This document shows positions 7,094 to 13,219 of a stretch of 18,655 nt of DNA, in pieces. The translations under genes were made by a program, and so were the position numbers. The notes beneath the pieces were generated by a model. It saw only the letters and a program-made list of their open reading frames with translations. It searched no databases and had not been told where the DNA came from. Source of the stretch: Candidatus Yanofskybacteria bacterium RIFCSPHIGHO2_01_FULL_39_8b (lineage in GTDB: Bacteria > Patescibacteriota > Minisyncoccia > 2-02-FULL-40-12 > GWA2-44-9); NCBI GenBank assembly GCA_001794015.1, contig MGIZ01000052.1:11337-29991 (forward strand), read 5' to 3'. Numbering within the stretch: the stretch's first letter is position 1; every line of letters starts with the position of its first letter.

Positions 7094-7363
7094 CTATTTG
7101 CACATTCCGCAATCCCCACACTTGCAAGAATTATCATGGCTACATATATTACTTCCACCCATACCGCAGCAACCGCAATATTTAGAAACAAAGACAAGCA
7201 AGCTCAAAATAACCACGTCTTTAAAAAAGTGATCCGCATCCATCCATAGCAGTGATTGATTAAAAGCTGAAGCCCACCAAAAACCTATGGCCGAAAGTGA
7301 AACTAAAACAACTAATCCCTTAACCATGCCATGATGAAAACATTTGCAATTTCCCTCCATCAT
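7094..7363 (-). CDS. Small membrane protein with Cys-rich C-terminus
   Basis: This 89-aa protein has no recognised family. It starts with a short His/Cys patch (NCKCFHH), then has two hydrophobic segments (about residues 14-34 and 48-61), followed by CGCCGMGG and a tail with the pattern CxHDNSCKCGDCGMCK. Ten or so cysteines and several histidines suggest metal (Zn, Cu or Fe-S) binding, probably exposed on one membrane face. Its ATG overlaps the stop of the CBS gene by 4 bp (ATGA), so translational coupling within the transketolase run is likely. Repeat copy B begins immediately after its stop codon. Function is unknown; metal sensing, storage or trafficking is only a guess from composition. 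Confidence 0.75.
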   Translation of the reverse strand: MMEGNCKCFHHGMVKGLVVLVSLSAIGFWWASAFNQSLLWMDADHFFKDVVILSLLVFVSKYCGCCGMGGSNICSHDNSCKCGDCGMCK

Positions 7364-7917
7364 ATCCCATCCCTCCTCTCATTGAATCTTTCTAATCGTT
7401 GTAGAATCCCCTGATGTCCTGATTCTTCAAGCATTTTGTAAAAATATTTTTCATCAAAAAACCTCAATATATCAAAACGGCTTACAACGCCCAATAATTT
7501 TTTGTCAGAGTCAATAACCGGTATCGGATTTACCCGATGATGCTGAATAAATTCCTTGGCCAGATCTTCAACCCTAATATCAGGACCAACCACCAGCGGA
7601 TCCTCATTCATCATATCCCGCACTTTTACGGCCCTTACTCTTTGAAATTGTTCTTTTAACATACCCTCATCGGCTTTCTTGCTGTAAACATCCTCCAGAA
7701 TATTAAGCAGTGACGGTAAATGAGTGGCATAGCTTTGGCTAACCATATCATAGGCAGTAACAATACCAATCAATTTATTTTCTTCATTTACAACCGGAAA
7801 ACCATCGTAATTAAATTGCTCAAAAAGCTGAGTAGCCCTATCCAGCCCATCATCTGGACCAAGGGCAACAATCTTTTTGGTCATTATATCTTTTACTTTT
7901 ACTAATTCGTTACTCAT
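7360..7917 (-). CDS. CBS-domain pair protein
   Basis: The protein consists of two CBS domains (Bateman module), which usually bind adenine nucleotides and regulate a partner. The first, VKVKDIMTKKIVALGPDDGL to LIGIVTAYDM, covers about residues 6-57; the second, VRDMMNEDPLVVGPDIRV to LLGVVSRFDIL, covers about 90-145. A helical spacer separates them and no catalytic domain is attached. I choose the ATG at 7917; the longer frame would need a TTG at 7941 lying inside the upstream gene. From 7917 it overlaps the transketolase N-half by 8 bp (ATGAGTAA), indicating coupling. Its place between the two transketolase halves suggests a regulatory link to carbon flux or to the neighbouring membrane protein, but that is inference. 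Confidence 0.9.
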   Translation of the reverse strand: MSNELVKVKDIMTKKIVALGPDDGLDRATQLFEQFNYDGFPVVNEENKLIGIVTAYDMVSQSYATHLPSLLNILEDVYSKKADEGMLKEQFQRVRAVKVRDMMNEDPLVVGPDIRVEDLAKEFIQHHRVNPIPVIDSDKKLLGVVSRFDILRFFDEKYFYKMLEESGHQGILQRLERFNERRDGI

Positions 7918-8800
7918 GTTCGGACCTAACTTTCCCGCCAAGAGTTCTTAGCTTGGCTAAAAAACTTTTGGCTTGGTCAGCTTTTTTAAAGACATCTTCC
8001 GGGCCGGAACCTGGTGGTATTCCATGCCAGCGATAATCAAACTCTATTTCGGGTATTCCTTTTCCGGGAATAGTATGGGCAATTATTATGGTTGGTTTTT
8101 CAAAAATTGCTTTAGCCTCTTCAACAACATTCACAAACTGCTCTATGTTATGTCCGTCAACTTCTAAAACATGCCAGTTGAAAGCTTCATATTTTGCCCT
8201 TAATGATTCCAGGGGCATAATATCTTCTGTCACTCCGTCTATTTGAATATTATTCCGATCAATTATCCCCGTTAAATTGGAAAGCTTGTATTTGCCGGCA
8301 AACATAACAGATTCCCAAGTATTCCCAGCATCATGCTCCCCATCTGACATTATACAATATATTCTATTCTTCTTCCCATCCATCCGATGTGCATAAGCAA
8401 TACCGGCAGCCTGACCTAATCCGGAACCAAGAGGCCCGGATGTTGTTTCAACTCCAGGAAGTCTCCCTCTTTCAGGATGACCCTGTAGTCGCGTCCCAAA
8501 TTTTCTCAAAGTTTTAAGCTCTTCAACTGGAAAATATCCAGCTTGGGCCATTAAAACATATCTAATCGGAGTAATATGACCGTTGGAAAGTATAAGCCAA
8601 TCCCGCTCCGGCCATGTTGAATTTTTAGGATCATGGTTTAAAATATGAAAATAGAAAGCCGTAAAAATATCGGCCATTCCTAATGATCCGGCCGTATGTC
8701 CCGACCCGGCCGCCACCAGCTCCTCAACCAAAAGCTCCCTTGTCGTATTGGCGATTATTTCTAATTCTTTTACTTTTTCGTCATGGATGTAATGACTCAT
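7910..8800 (-). CDS. Transketolase, N-terminal subunit
   Basis: This 296-aa protein is the thiamine-diphosphate-binding half of the split transketolase. It shows the SGHTAGSLG segment with H35, WLILSNGH, ETTSGPLGSGLGQAAGIAYA (about 118-137), and the ThDP/metal motif SDGEHDAGNTWE (152-163) followed by DRNNIQIDG (181-189), i.e. the GDG-x(~25)-NN type signature with Ser replacing the first Gly. It pairs with the C-terminal subunit at 5910-6899. It starts within the last codons of the HEPN gene (4-bp overlap) and ends overlapping the CBS gene, so all are on one transcript. Length and motifs are those of functional split enzymes. Confidence 0.94.
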   Translation of the reverse strand: MSHYIHDEKVKELEIIANTTRELLVEELVAAGSGHTAGSLGMADIFTAFYFHILNHDPKNSTWPERDWLILSNGHITPIRYVLMAQAGYFPVEELKTLRKFGTRLQGHPERGRLPGVETTSGPLGSGLGQAAGIAYAHRMDGKKNRIYCIMSDGEHDAGNTWESVMFAGKYKLSNLTGIIDRNNIQIDGVTEDIMPLESLRAKYEAFNWHVLEVDGHNIEQFVNVVEEAKAIFEKPTIIIAHTIPGKGIPEIEFDYRWHGIPPGSGPEDVFKKADQAKSFLAKLRTLGGKVRSEHE

Positions 8801-9174
8801 AGACTATTTTTTACAAATTCTTTTATTTTATTTGCGATTTCAAATGCCCTCTTGCATTCTTCCCAGGAAAATTCAGGATAGTCGCCTGGATATCGAGTTT
8901 CAATGTAGTAACGATTCAAAACGACTAATTCTTTGTAAAAAACTTCGATTTCAGGATAAGATTTTGCTAAAGAATCTGCTAATTTGGCAAGGTCATGTGT
9001 TTTTTCGAGTTCAAGCCCAATAGAAACACAAAGTCCTTTTAAAAACTTCTCAATCGCTTGTTGAGCCAAAAAACAACCTGTGGATGGTGATCCTTCGCGA
9101 CGCCTTAGAAGTGCTTCGAGAGAGCTTAAGTCTTCATCTCCCTTTTTAACCCAACTAATGTATTCAGTGCTCAT
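8797..9174 (-). CDS. HEPN-domain protein (partner of MNT nucleotidyltransferase)
   Basis: The 125-aa all-helical protein matches the HEPN family (PF05168 type): an N-terminal YISWVKKGDEDLSSLEALL helix, STGCFLAQQAIEKFLKGLCV (31-50), KTHDLAKLADSL (58-69) and the characteristic YYIETRYPGDYP (89-100). HEPN genes next to MNT genes form toxin-antitoxin-like pairs in which the HEPN protein may be an RNase. The classical catalytic Rx4-6H motif is not seen here: R94 is followed by YPGDY with no His. RNase activity is therefore doubtful, and the pair may do something else. It overlaps the MNT gene upstream by 11 bp and the transketolase gene downstream by 4 bp. Confidence 0.85.
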   Translation of the reverse strand: MSTEYISWVKKGDEDLSSLEALLRRREGSPSTGCFLAQQAIEKFLKGLCVSIGLELEKTHDLAKLADSLAKSYPEIEVFYKELVVLNRYYIETRYPGDYPEFSWEECKRAFEIANKIKEFVKNSL

Positions 9175-9478
9175 ATAGAATTTTTCCTTTTGTTAAAATT
9201 TTCGTAATAAACATATTTTTCTCGTTGAGATACTTTTCGACTTGCTCCGGCTTATAAACGATAATATCTATGGGGAAAGTTCTGGGAAGTAATATTCTTT
9301 CTAAATCAATGGCCAGATCCCTTATATTTTTTTTGGCATCGTTCTTTATTACGAAAAGGTCTATATCGCTGTCCTTGGTGGGTTGCCCCCAAGCATACGA
9401 ACCAAAAAGCACCACCTTTTCAGGCTTAAATTCTGTAACAATAGTATCAACAATATTTTGTATCCCTTGTTCTGACAT
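9164..9478 (-). CDS. Minimal nucleotidyltransferase (MNT) of a HEPN/MNT pair
   Basis: The 104-aa protein has the polymerase-beta-type nucleotidyltransferase core: GSYAWGQPTKDSDIDLFVI, giving G26-S27 with metal ligands D38 and D40, and a third acidic residue D71 in PIDIIVY. MNT proteins commonly act as the antitoxin of HEPN toxins, in some cases by transferring AMP to the HEPN protein. The active-site residues are all present, so it is probably enzymatically competent. It is the first gene of the run that continues into HEPN and transketolase. A TATAAT sits at 9488-9493, 9 bp upstream of the ATG, so the transcript may have almost no leader; the -35 region is poor. Confidence 0.9.
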   Translation of the reverse strand: MSEQGIQNIVDTIVTEFKPEKVVLFGSYAWGQPTKDSDIDLFVIKNDAKKNIRDLAIDLERILLPRTFPIDIIVYKPEQVEKYLNEKNMFITKILTKGKILYEH

Positions 9479-9487
9479 ATATAATTT

Positions 9488-9493
9488 ATTATA
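9488..9493 (-). promoter_or_regulatory. Candidate -10 element of the MNT-HEPN-transketolase run
   Basis: TATAAT on the minus strand, 9 bp before the MNT start codon. No convincing -35 box at 16-18 bp. If used, the transcript would begin within a few bases of the ATG. Confidence 0.35.
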
Positions 9494-9536
9494 TCATCTA
9501 CCAAGAATATCTTCTATTCCTAAAATCAAAGTTTCT

Positions 9537-9629
9537 TTAAGATGTTCTTTTGTAAGACCCTCTTCGGAATACTGCATATAATAATATAGAACCCCCAATC
9601 AATCCTCCAAATACCGCTATTGTCCCCAT
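9537..9629 (-). CDS. Possible 30-aa single-span membrane mini-protein
   Basis: An ATG at 9629 opens a 30-codon frame with a glycine-rich hydrophobic stretch (IAVFGGLIGGSILLYAVF) followed by a basic tail (RRGSYKRTS). The pattern is that of a tiny membrane protein or the surviving end of a larger one. It lies between the stop of the 219-aa gene and the MNT gene, right beside a palindrome. No family recognised and coding is unproven. Confidence 0.3.
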   Translation of the reverse strand: MGTIAVFGGLIGGSILLYAVFRRGSYKRTS

Positions 9630-9648
9630 ACAAGGTCCGACCTTGCAT
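9628..9648. repeat. Palindrome at the 3' end of the 219-aa gene
   Basis: ATACAAGGTC (9628-9637) and GACCTTGCAT (about 9639-9648) are reverse complements apart from one position, around a single central C. It sits directly at the stop codon of the gene starting at 10307. It lacks a T-tract on the minus strand, so it looks more like a small dispersed palindrome than a terminator. Confidence 0.55.
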
Positions 9649-10307
9649 TAATTAATCCAATTAAAAGCATCGTCTTGCCCAGTCTCAATAATCTCTTTTT
9701 TAACAAAATCTACTTTATACACACTTATTAGTTTTAGTTTATTTCCTGCCCACTCCCAATAAATTATTGGATACCATTCCCTCCAGCCACCTTTCATCAA
9801 AAGAGGATTTTGTATTAACAAGCGGCTATCTTTTCTCACTTCAAACCCACTTACCATTAAACCTGGAATAGGATAAATGTGTCCGGTATCGGCATCAACA
9901 ATAGCCCCGTTTTGACAACCAGTCCCGCAGCCCCATTCCGCAGTCGAATATTTACCGGCAAAACTAATCCCATTATATTTTACGGAATAACGAATGGCAG
10001 TCGGAAATATTTTGCCGATGGGATCGCTATTTACGTCAACTATAATGTTTTTATTATCAGAAAATACTGTTGCTGGAAAATCTTCAAATTTGGGTAGTTT
10101 CTCCTTGCCTTTAAGCTCGTAAAATAATTTTTCTTGAAATTTTTGGCTATAGGGTCCTTTTTCAGAACTTGTATCTTCCTGGTCATTTTGAACATACAGT
10201 GAAGCAACAGAACTATCTCCAATATCTCTAAATTTCCAAAAAAAATATGCCCATGTCCCTATTAATATAGTGAATATTAATAGGATAACTTTGATTTTTT
10301 TATTCAT
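9648..10307 (-). CDS. Membrane-anchored extracytoplasmic protein, unknown function
   Basis: The 219-aa protein begins with a basic MNKKIK and one hydrophobic helix (about residues 7-24), with no lipobox, so it should be anchored with its body outside the cytoplasm. The body contains FAGKYSTAEWGCGTGCQNGAIVDADTG (about residues 116-142), a Cys-containing segment also found in uncharacterised secreted bacterial proteins, followed by IYPIPGL. C125 and C129 (approximate) could form a disulfide. Its start lies 2 bp after the stop of the cell-wall hydrolase-like gene, so the two are cotranscribed and may act together at the envelope. No catalytic function can be assigned. Confidence 0.75.
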   Translation of the reverse strand: MNKKIKVILLIFTILIGTWAYFFWKFRDIGDSSVASLYVQNDQEDTSSEKGPYSQKFQEKLFYELKGKEKLPKFEDFPATVFSDNKNIIVDVNSDPIGKIFPTAIRYSVKYNGISFAGKYSTAEWGCGTGCQNGAIVDADTGHIYPIPGLMVSGFEVRKDSRLLIQNPLLMKGGWREWYPIIYWEWAGNKLKLISVYKVDFVKKEIIETGQDDAFNWIN

Positions 10308-10309
10308 AG

Positions 10310-11626
10310 TTAATTAGGGCTCCAATAAAAATATATATCGTCGATTTTATTTAAAAATTTACCATTAGGCACGATATTCTGCTCAAACCATTTAATATCT
10401 TCGGGATCTTTATAACTATGGAAATGTGTTGCTTCAGTCTCAATATTTAAACTTCCCCCTGGGATATCTGCCGCTATTTTGTAGCATTCTCTCCAGGCGT
10501 CAATTTCCGATGAAATACCTAGAGGGTTAATTACTTTGGAATAAGTCGGGCTACTCGATTTAAATGATTCAAATTTACCAGGATCAAGAATCACACCATG
10601 AATTGTATCAGGCCATGCACTAAATTCTTTCCTATTTAGAACTACTTTAGCAACCCACAATCTTGACTCTTCGACTTGATTCCTCGCCTCCCCGAAGATA
10701 AGCCGAGCTAATATCATTTCTTCGGAATCGTCATAAAAATCTCCTGTCCATTCAGAATCATCAATAGAAGGTATCCTAACTGAAATTGTAACACGAGCAG
10801 TTAATTCATTAAATACCGGAATTCCATCTGCCCAAAATTCAATATAATTGAAACCTGGTTTTAAGCTTACAGTTCTTTCAAATATTTTTGTCTGACCCCT
10901 AAGTACACGACCACACCAAAACCAATATTGATGCGATTTTGAGGCATTATTCCGCTCTCGTTCTCCGTTTATTCTAATTTGCAGATCATTATCATCTGAA
11001 CTTGATCCTGTATCGGCACTTGCTGTAGCATTCACACTTACTATGCCCACATTGTTTGTTAGAATATTAAACCAGGGCCGCTTATCGCCATCTTCTATGT
11101 CATATTTTATCGAATCAATAGAGATTATATTTTTATCAACTTCATAAATTTCAACAAACTCTAATAAGGGTGCTCCTGTGGATAAAAATTCCAAAATTTG
11201 CTCGCCCTTTTCAAAATACGAAACAAAAATATTCACTTGTTTCAATCCTTTCAATTTATTCCCATTCCAAGAAGCTTCACCGTCAAATTCTCCTCTTTTT
11301 CCATAAAGTTTAGGAAATCCTATTCCATTTATTCTTAACGCGAGATTGTCATCATTAAAAAAAGAGATGAATTTAATAAGATTCTGAAGCCAGCTTTTAG
11401 CTTTTGCCGAAACGGTAACGGCATAGATGCCTCTCTGTTCAATTGAAAAACTATATCTAAATTCTTTCTTTATTTTTCGGTTTATATCTTCTTTTTTGAG
11501 TAAATTTAAGGCCATATTTAGTAATTCTGGTATCCTTTTACTGCCAAGCTCATAAAAGGATAGAAATAATTCTTTAACCTGTCCAATTTCCGAGCCAAGA
11601 TTGGCCAATTGTTCAGCTAAAGACAT
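10310..11626 (-). CDS. Cell wall hydrolase-like protein (SleB/Hydrolase_2 C-terminal domain)
   Basis: In this 438-aa protein the C-terminal part (about residues 302-436) matches the SleB-type cell wall hydrolase domain: EEMILARLIFGEARNQVEE with the probable catalytic Glu of the GEAR motif, VAKVVLNRKEF, TIHGVILDPGKFESF, GGSLNIETEATHFHS and a final DDIYFYW. This domain cleaves peptidoglycan glycan strands. Upstream are two beta-rich regions (about 56-165 and 187-292) that resemble each other: both have GI.xV.xxAxA, a DDNxLxxRING stretch and a later EF..G.P. They may be carbohydrate-binding-like repeats. No signal peptide is visible, so export would need another route, or the protein acts after lysis. 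The downstream partner is an anchored extracytoplasmic protein. Confidence 0.8.
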   Translation of the reverse strand: MSLAEQLANLGSEIGQVKELFLSFYELGSKRIPELLNMALNLLKKEDINRKIKKEFRYSFSIEQRGIYAVTVSAKAKSWLQNLIKFISFFNDDNLALRINGIGFPKLYGKRGEFDGEASWNGNKLKGLKQVNIFVSYFEKGEQILEFLSTGAPLLEFVEIYEVDKNIISIDSIKYDIEDGDKRPWFNILTNNVGIVSVNATASADTGSSSDDNDLQIRINGERERNNASKSHQYWFWCGRVLRGQTKIFERTVSLKPGFNYIEFWADGIPVFNELTARVTISVRIPSIDDSEWTGDFYDDSEEMILARLIFGEARNQVEESRLWVAKVVLNRKEFSAWPDTIHGVILDPGKFESFKSSSPTYSKVINPLGISSEIDAWRECYKIAADIPGGSLNIETEATHFHSYKDPEDIKWFEQNIVPNGKFLNKIDDIYFYWSPN

Positions 11627-11678
11627 TTTCTACCATCTTTCTTTCGAGGAGTATTTTTTAGTTGGATTCATAATTTAA

Positions 11679-11759
11679 TTACACCACAAACCCTTCTTCG
11701 GCAATTTTTTTCAATTCTTCCCTGGTTATCGGTTTTTCGATTATATGAAGTTCGGACAT
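11679..11759 (-). pseudogene. 26-aa remnant resembling the N-terminus of a DUF5674-type protein
   Basis: An ATG at 11759 opens MSELHIIEKPITREELKKIA then EEGFVV and a stop. The first 24 residues read like the N-terminus of a small conserved protein common in Patescibacteria (I associate it with DUF5674, whose members continue after EEGF with GDMVKAVVD and are about 110 aa). Nothing resembling the rest follows in any frame. Just upstream, after the stop of the 68-aa ORF, the in-frame peptide INRRIIAEVKK ends in a TAA that abuts this ATG, as if the tail of a lost upstream gene. The family link is from memory and needs a search. Confidence 0.45.
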
Positions 11760-11804
11760 TTATTTTTTAACTTCAGCAATAATTCTCCTGTTAATTTTTA
11801 AATT

Positions 11805-12011
11805 TTAAGGGAACGCCATCGCCACTAAAGAGATCGAACCGGCAACCAATCCCCCGAATGCTGCTACCGTATATCCATTTAAATGCTTCATCTCGTCAGT
11901 CTCATCAACAATATTTCTCTGAATTTTTGTTGTCAATATTCCAGCCATAAAAAACAACGAAAACGATCCTACCAACGTAAATATTATTATAGGCCGAAAA
12001 ATTATTTCCAT
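11805..12011 (-). CDS. Small two-helix membrane protein, unknown function
   Basis: The 68-aa ORF starts at an ATG (12011) and has two hydrophobic segments, about residues 7-27 (IIIFTLVGSFSLFFMAGIL) and 46-66 (GYTVAAFGGLVAGSISLVAM), separated by a charged loop with DETDEMKH. It resembles no family I know. It stands between the structured repeat at 12020-12162 and the gene remnant at 11679-11759; the repeat ends only 8 bp before its start codon. Hydrophobicity pattern and clean start support coding, but the case is modest. Confidence 0.55.
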   Translation of the reverse strand: MEIIFRPIIIFTLVGSFSLFFMAGILTTKIQRNIVDETDEMKHLNGYTVAAFGGLVAGSISLVAMAFP

Positions 12012-12019
12012 GATTTCTT

Positions 12020-12162
12020 GCGTGCCTGGCCTAAAAATTACAGGCCTACGGCACGCCTTTCAGGTTTGATCAACTTCTTCGTTACAGACTCCGGCGCTCC
12101 TTCGCCATAGCTCTACTATGGCTCTGTTCTCTCCTCATCTGCGCCTTGAATTTGATTCAAAC
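12020..12162. repeat. Structured non-coding element downstream of gap
   Basis: The element contains two clear hairpins. At 12020-12056, GCGTGCC and GGCACGC bracket a second stem GGCCT/AGGCC. At 12104-12122, GCCATAG and CTATGGC enclose CTCTA. The second is itself bracketed by GTTTGATCAA (12064-12073) and TTGATTCAAAC (12152-12162), an imperfect outer inverted repeat. GC content is visibly higher than in the flanks. No ORF fits. It separates gap from the 68-aa membrane ORF and may be a dispersed repeat or a structured 3' end for the gap transcript. Confidence 0.6.
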
Positions 12163-12179
12163 AAGATAATCATTCTTCA

Positions 12180-13202
12180 TTATAAAAGTTGCGCAACTTT
12201 AATCACATGCTGAACTAATGTGTTGGTATATCCAAACTCATTATCATACCAGGAAAATACTGCGCAAAGATCGCCGTCAACAACTCTAGTTAAATTTAAA
12301 TCAATAATCGCCGCATACGGATCACCGACAATATCAGATGAGACTATTTGATCATTAGTCGTTCTTAATATCCCCCTCCAGCGGTCCTCTTTTTCAGCTT
12401 CTTTAAAAATATCATTTATTTCTTCGGCGGTTGTCGGTTTTTCAGTAAGCATAACAAGGCAAGATAAAGAACCGGTAACTATCGGGACTCTCATCGAAGC
12501 GCCGTCGAACTTGCCAGCTAAAGATTTAACTGCCCTGGTCGTGGCAATGGCCGCACCCGTCCATGATGGCGAAATATTCGCCGCCGCCGATCGCCCACGC
12601 CTGAAATCATGACCCTTAACAGGTCCATCTATAAGATTCTGGGTAGCGGTATAGCCGTGAGTGGTTGAGAGAAAGGCTTTTTTAATACCCAGTTTTTCTG
12701 AAAGTATCTGCATCACCGGAGAAACTGAATTAGTAGTGCAAGAACCGTTCGAAGAAATTGAACAAGTTTTCAAATCATCATCATTTACTCCCATTAAAAC
12801 AGTCTTATAGTCTTCACTATCATCATCTTTGGCTGGCGCAGTTATGACCACCCTCTTTGCTCCGGCTTTTTTATGAACTTCCGCTTTTTCAAAACTGTCG
12901 TAAATCCCCGTCGCCTCAACGACAATATCAATATCTAAAGCTTTCCATGGCAGCATTGTCGGATCTTTTTCTTGAATGAATAACATCTCCCTACCATCAA
13001 CTTTCAACTTTCCACTTTCTACTTTTACCTCCTTATTATACCTTCCGTAAGCCGAGTCATATTGAAGCAAATAGGCAAGATTTTCTATATCGCCCAGATC
13101 ATTGATTGCCAAAATTTCCAATTCTTTCCGTGTCAGAGCCAACTTAAAAAAAGCTCTCCCAATTCTGCCAAATCCATTGATGGCTATTTTAGTTCGTTGC
13201 AT
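12180..13202 (-). CDS. gap: Glyceraldehyde-3-phosphate dehydrogenase, type I
   Basis: GAPDH oxidises glyceraldehyde 3-phosphate to 1,3-bisphosphoglycerate with NAD in glycolysis. The 340-aa protein has the N-terminal NAD site INGFGRIGR (8-16) with D35 after the second strand (NAD preference), the catalytic SNGSCTTN with C155, and H182 in STTHGYT; the substrate-binding region RRGRSAAANISPS and the C-terminal SWYDNEFGYTN are also intact. The usual second Cys of SCTTNC is Ser here, a common variation. It is the last gene of the SpoU-membrane protein-rnhB-gap run. It also has its own extended -10 (TGATATAAT) overlapping the rnhB stop codon, only 8 bp before the ATG, which would give a leaderless mRNA. 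Confidence 0.97.
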   Translation of the reverse strand: MQRTKIAINGFGRIGRAFFKLALTRKELEILAINDLGDIENLAYLLQYDSAYGRYNKEVKVESGKLKVDGREMLFIQEKDPTMLPWKALDIDIVVEATGIYDSFEKAEVHKKAGAKRVVITAPAKDDDSEDYKTVLMGVNDDDLKTCSISSNGSCTTNSVSPVMQILSEKLGIKKAFLSTTHGYTATQNLIDGPVKGHDFRRGRSAAANISPSWTGAAIATTRAVKSLAGKFDGASMRVPIVTGSLSCLVMLTEKPTTAEEINDIFKEAEKEDRWRGILRTTNDQIVSSDIVGDPYAAIIDLNLTRVVDGDLCAVFSWYDNEFGYTNTLVQHVIKVAQLL

Positions 13203-13210
13203 ACTTAACC

Positions 13211-13219
13211 ATTATATCA
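13211..13219 (-). promoter_or_regulatory. Extended -10 promoter of gap, apparently leaderless
   Basis: On the minus strand TGATATAAT ends 8 bp before the gap ATG and includes the rnhB stop codon. The -35 region is weak (TTTGCC), as tolerated by extended -10 promoters. The predicted transcription start falls at or next to the start codon. Confidence 0.5.

Noticed and set aside
6973..7249. Overlapping ORFs of 70-84 aa on both strands
   Set aside because: They read through repeat copy B and the end of the Cys-rich gene in other frames; the peptides are TTCGAA-derived low complexity.
7917..7941. Longer CBS protein starting at 7941
   Set aside because: That start is a TTG within the transketolase gene with no support; the ATG at 7917 gives an 8-bp coupled overlap and the usual domain start.
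8797..9478. Calling the HEPN/MNT genes a proven toxin-antitoxin system
   Set aside because: The HEPN protein lacks the Rx4-6H RNase motif, so only family membership is claimed.
12999..13030. GAPDH segment VKVESGKLKV as a further repeat insertion
   Set aside because: The codons resemble a GAAAGT-type simple repeat, but GAPDH length and alignment are normal here, so native sequence is the simpler reading.
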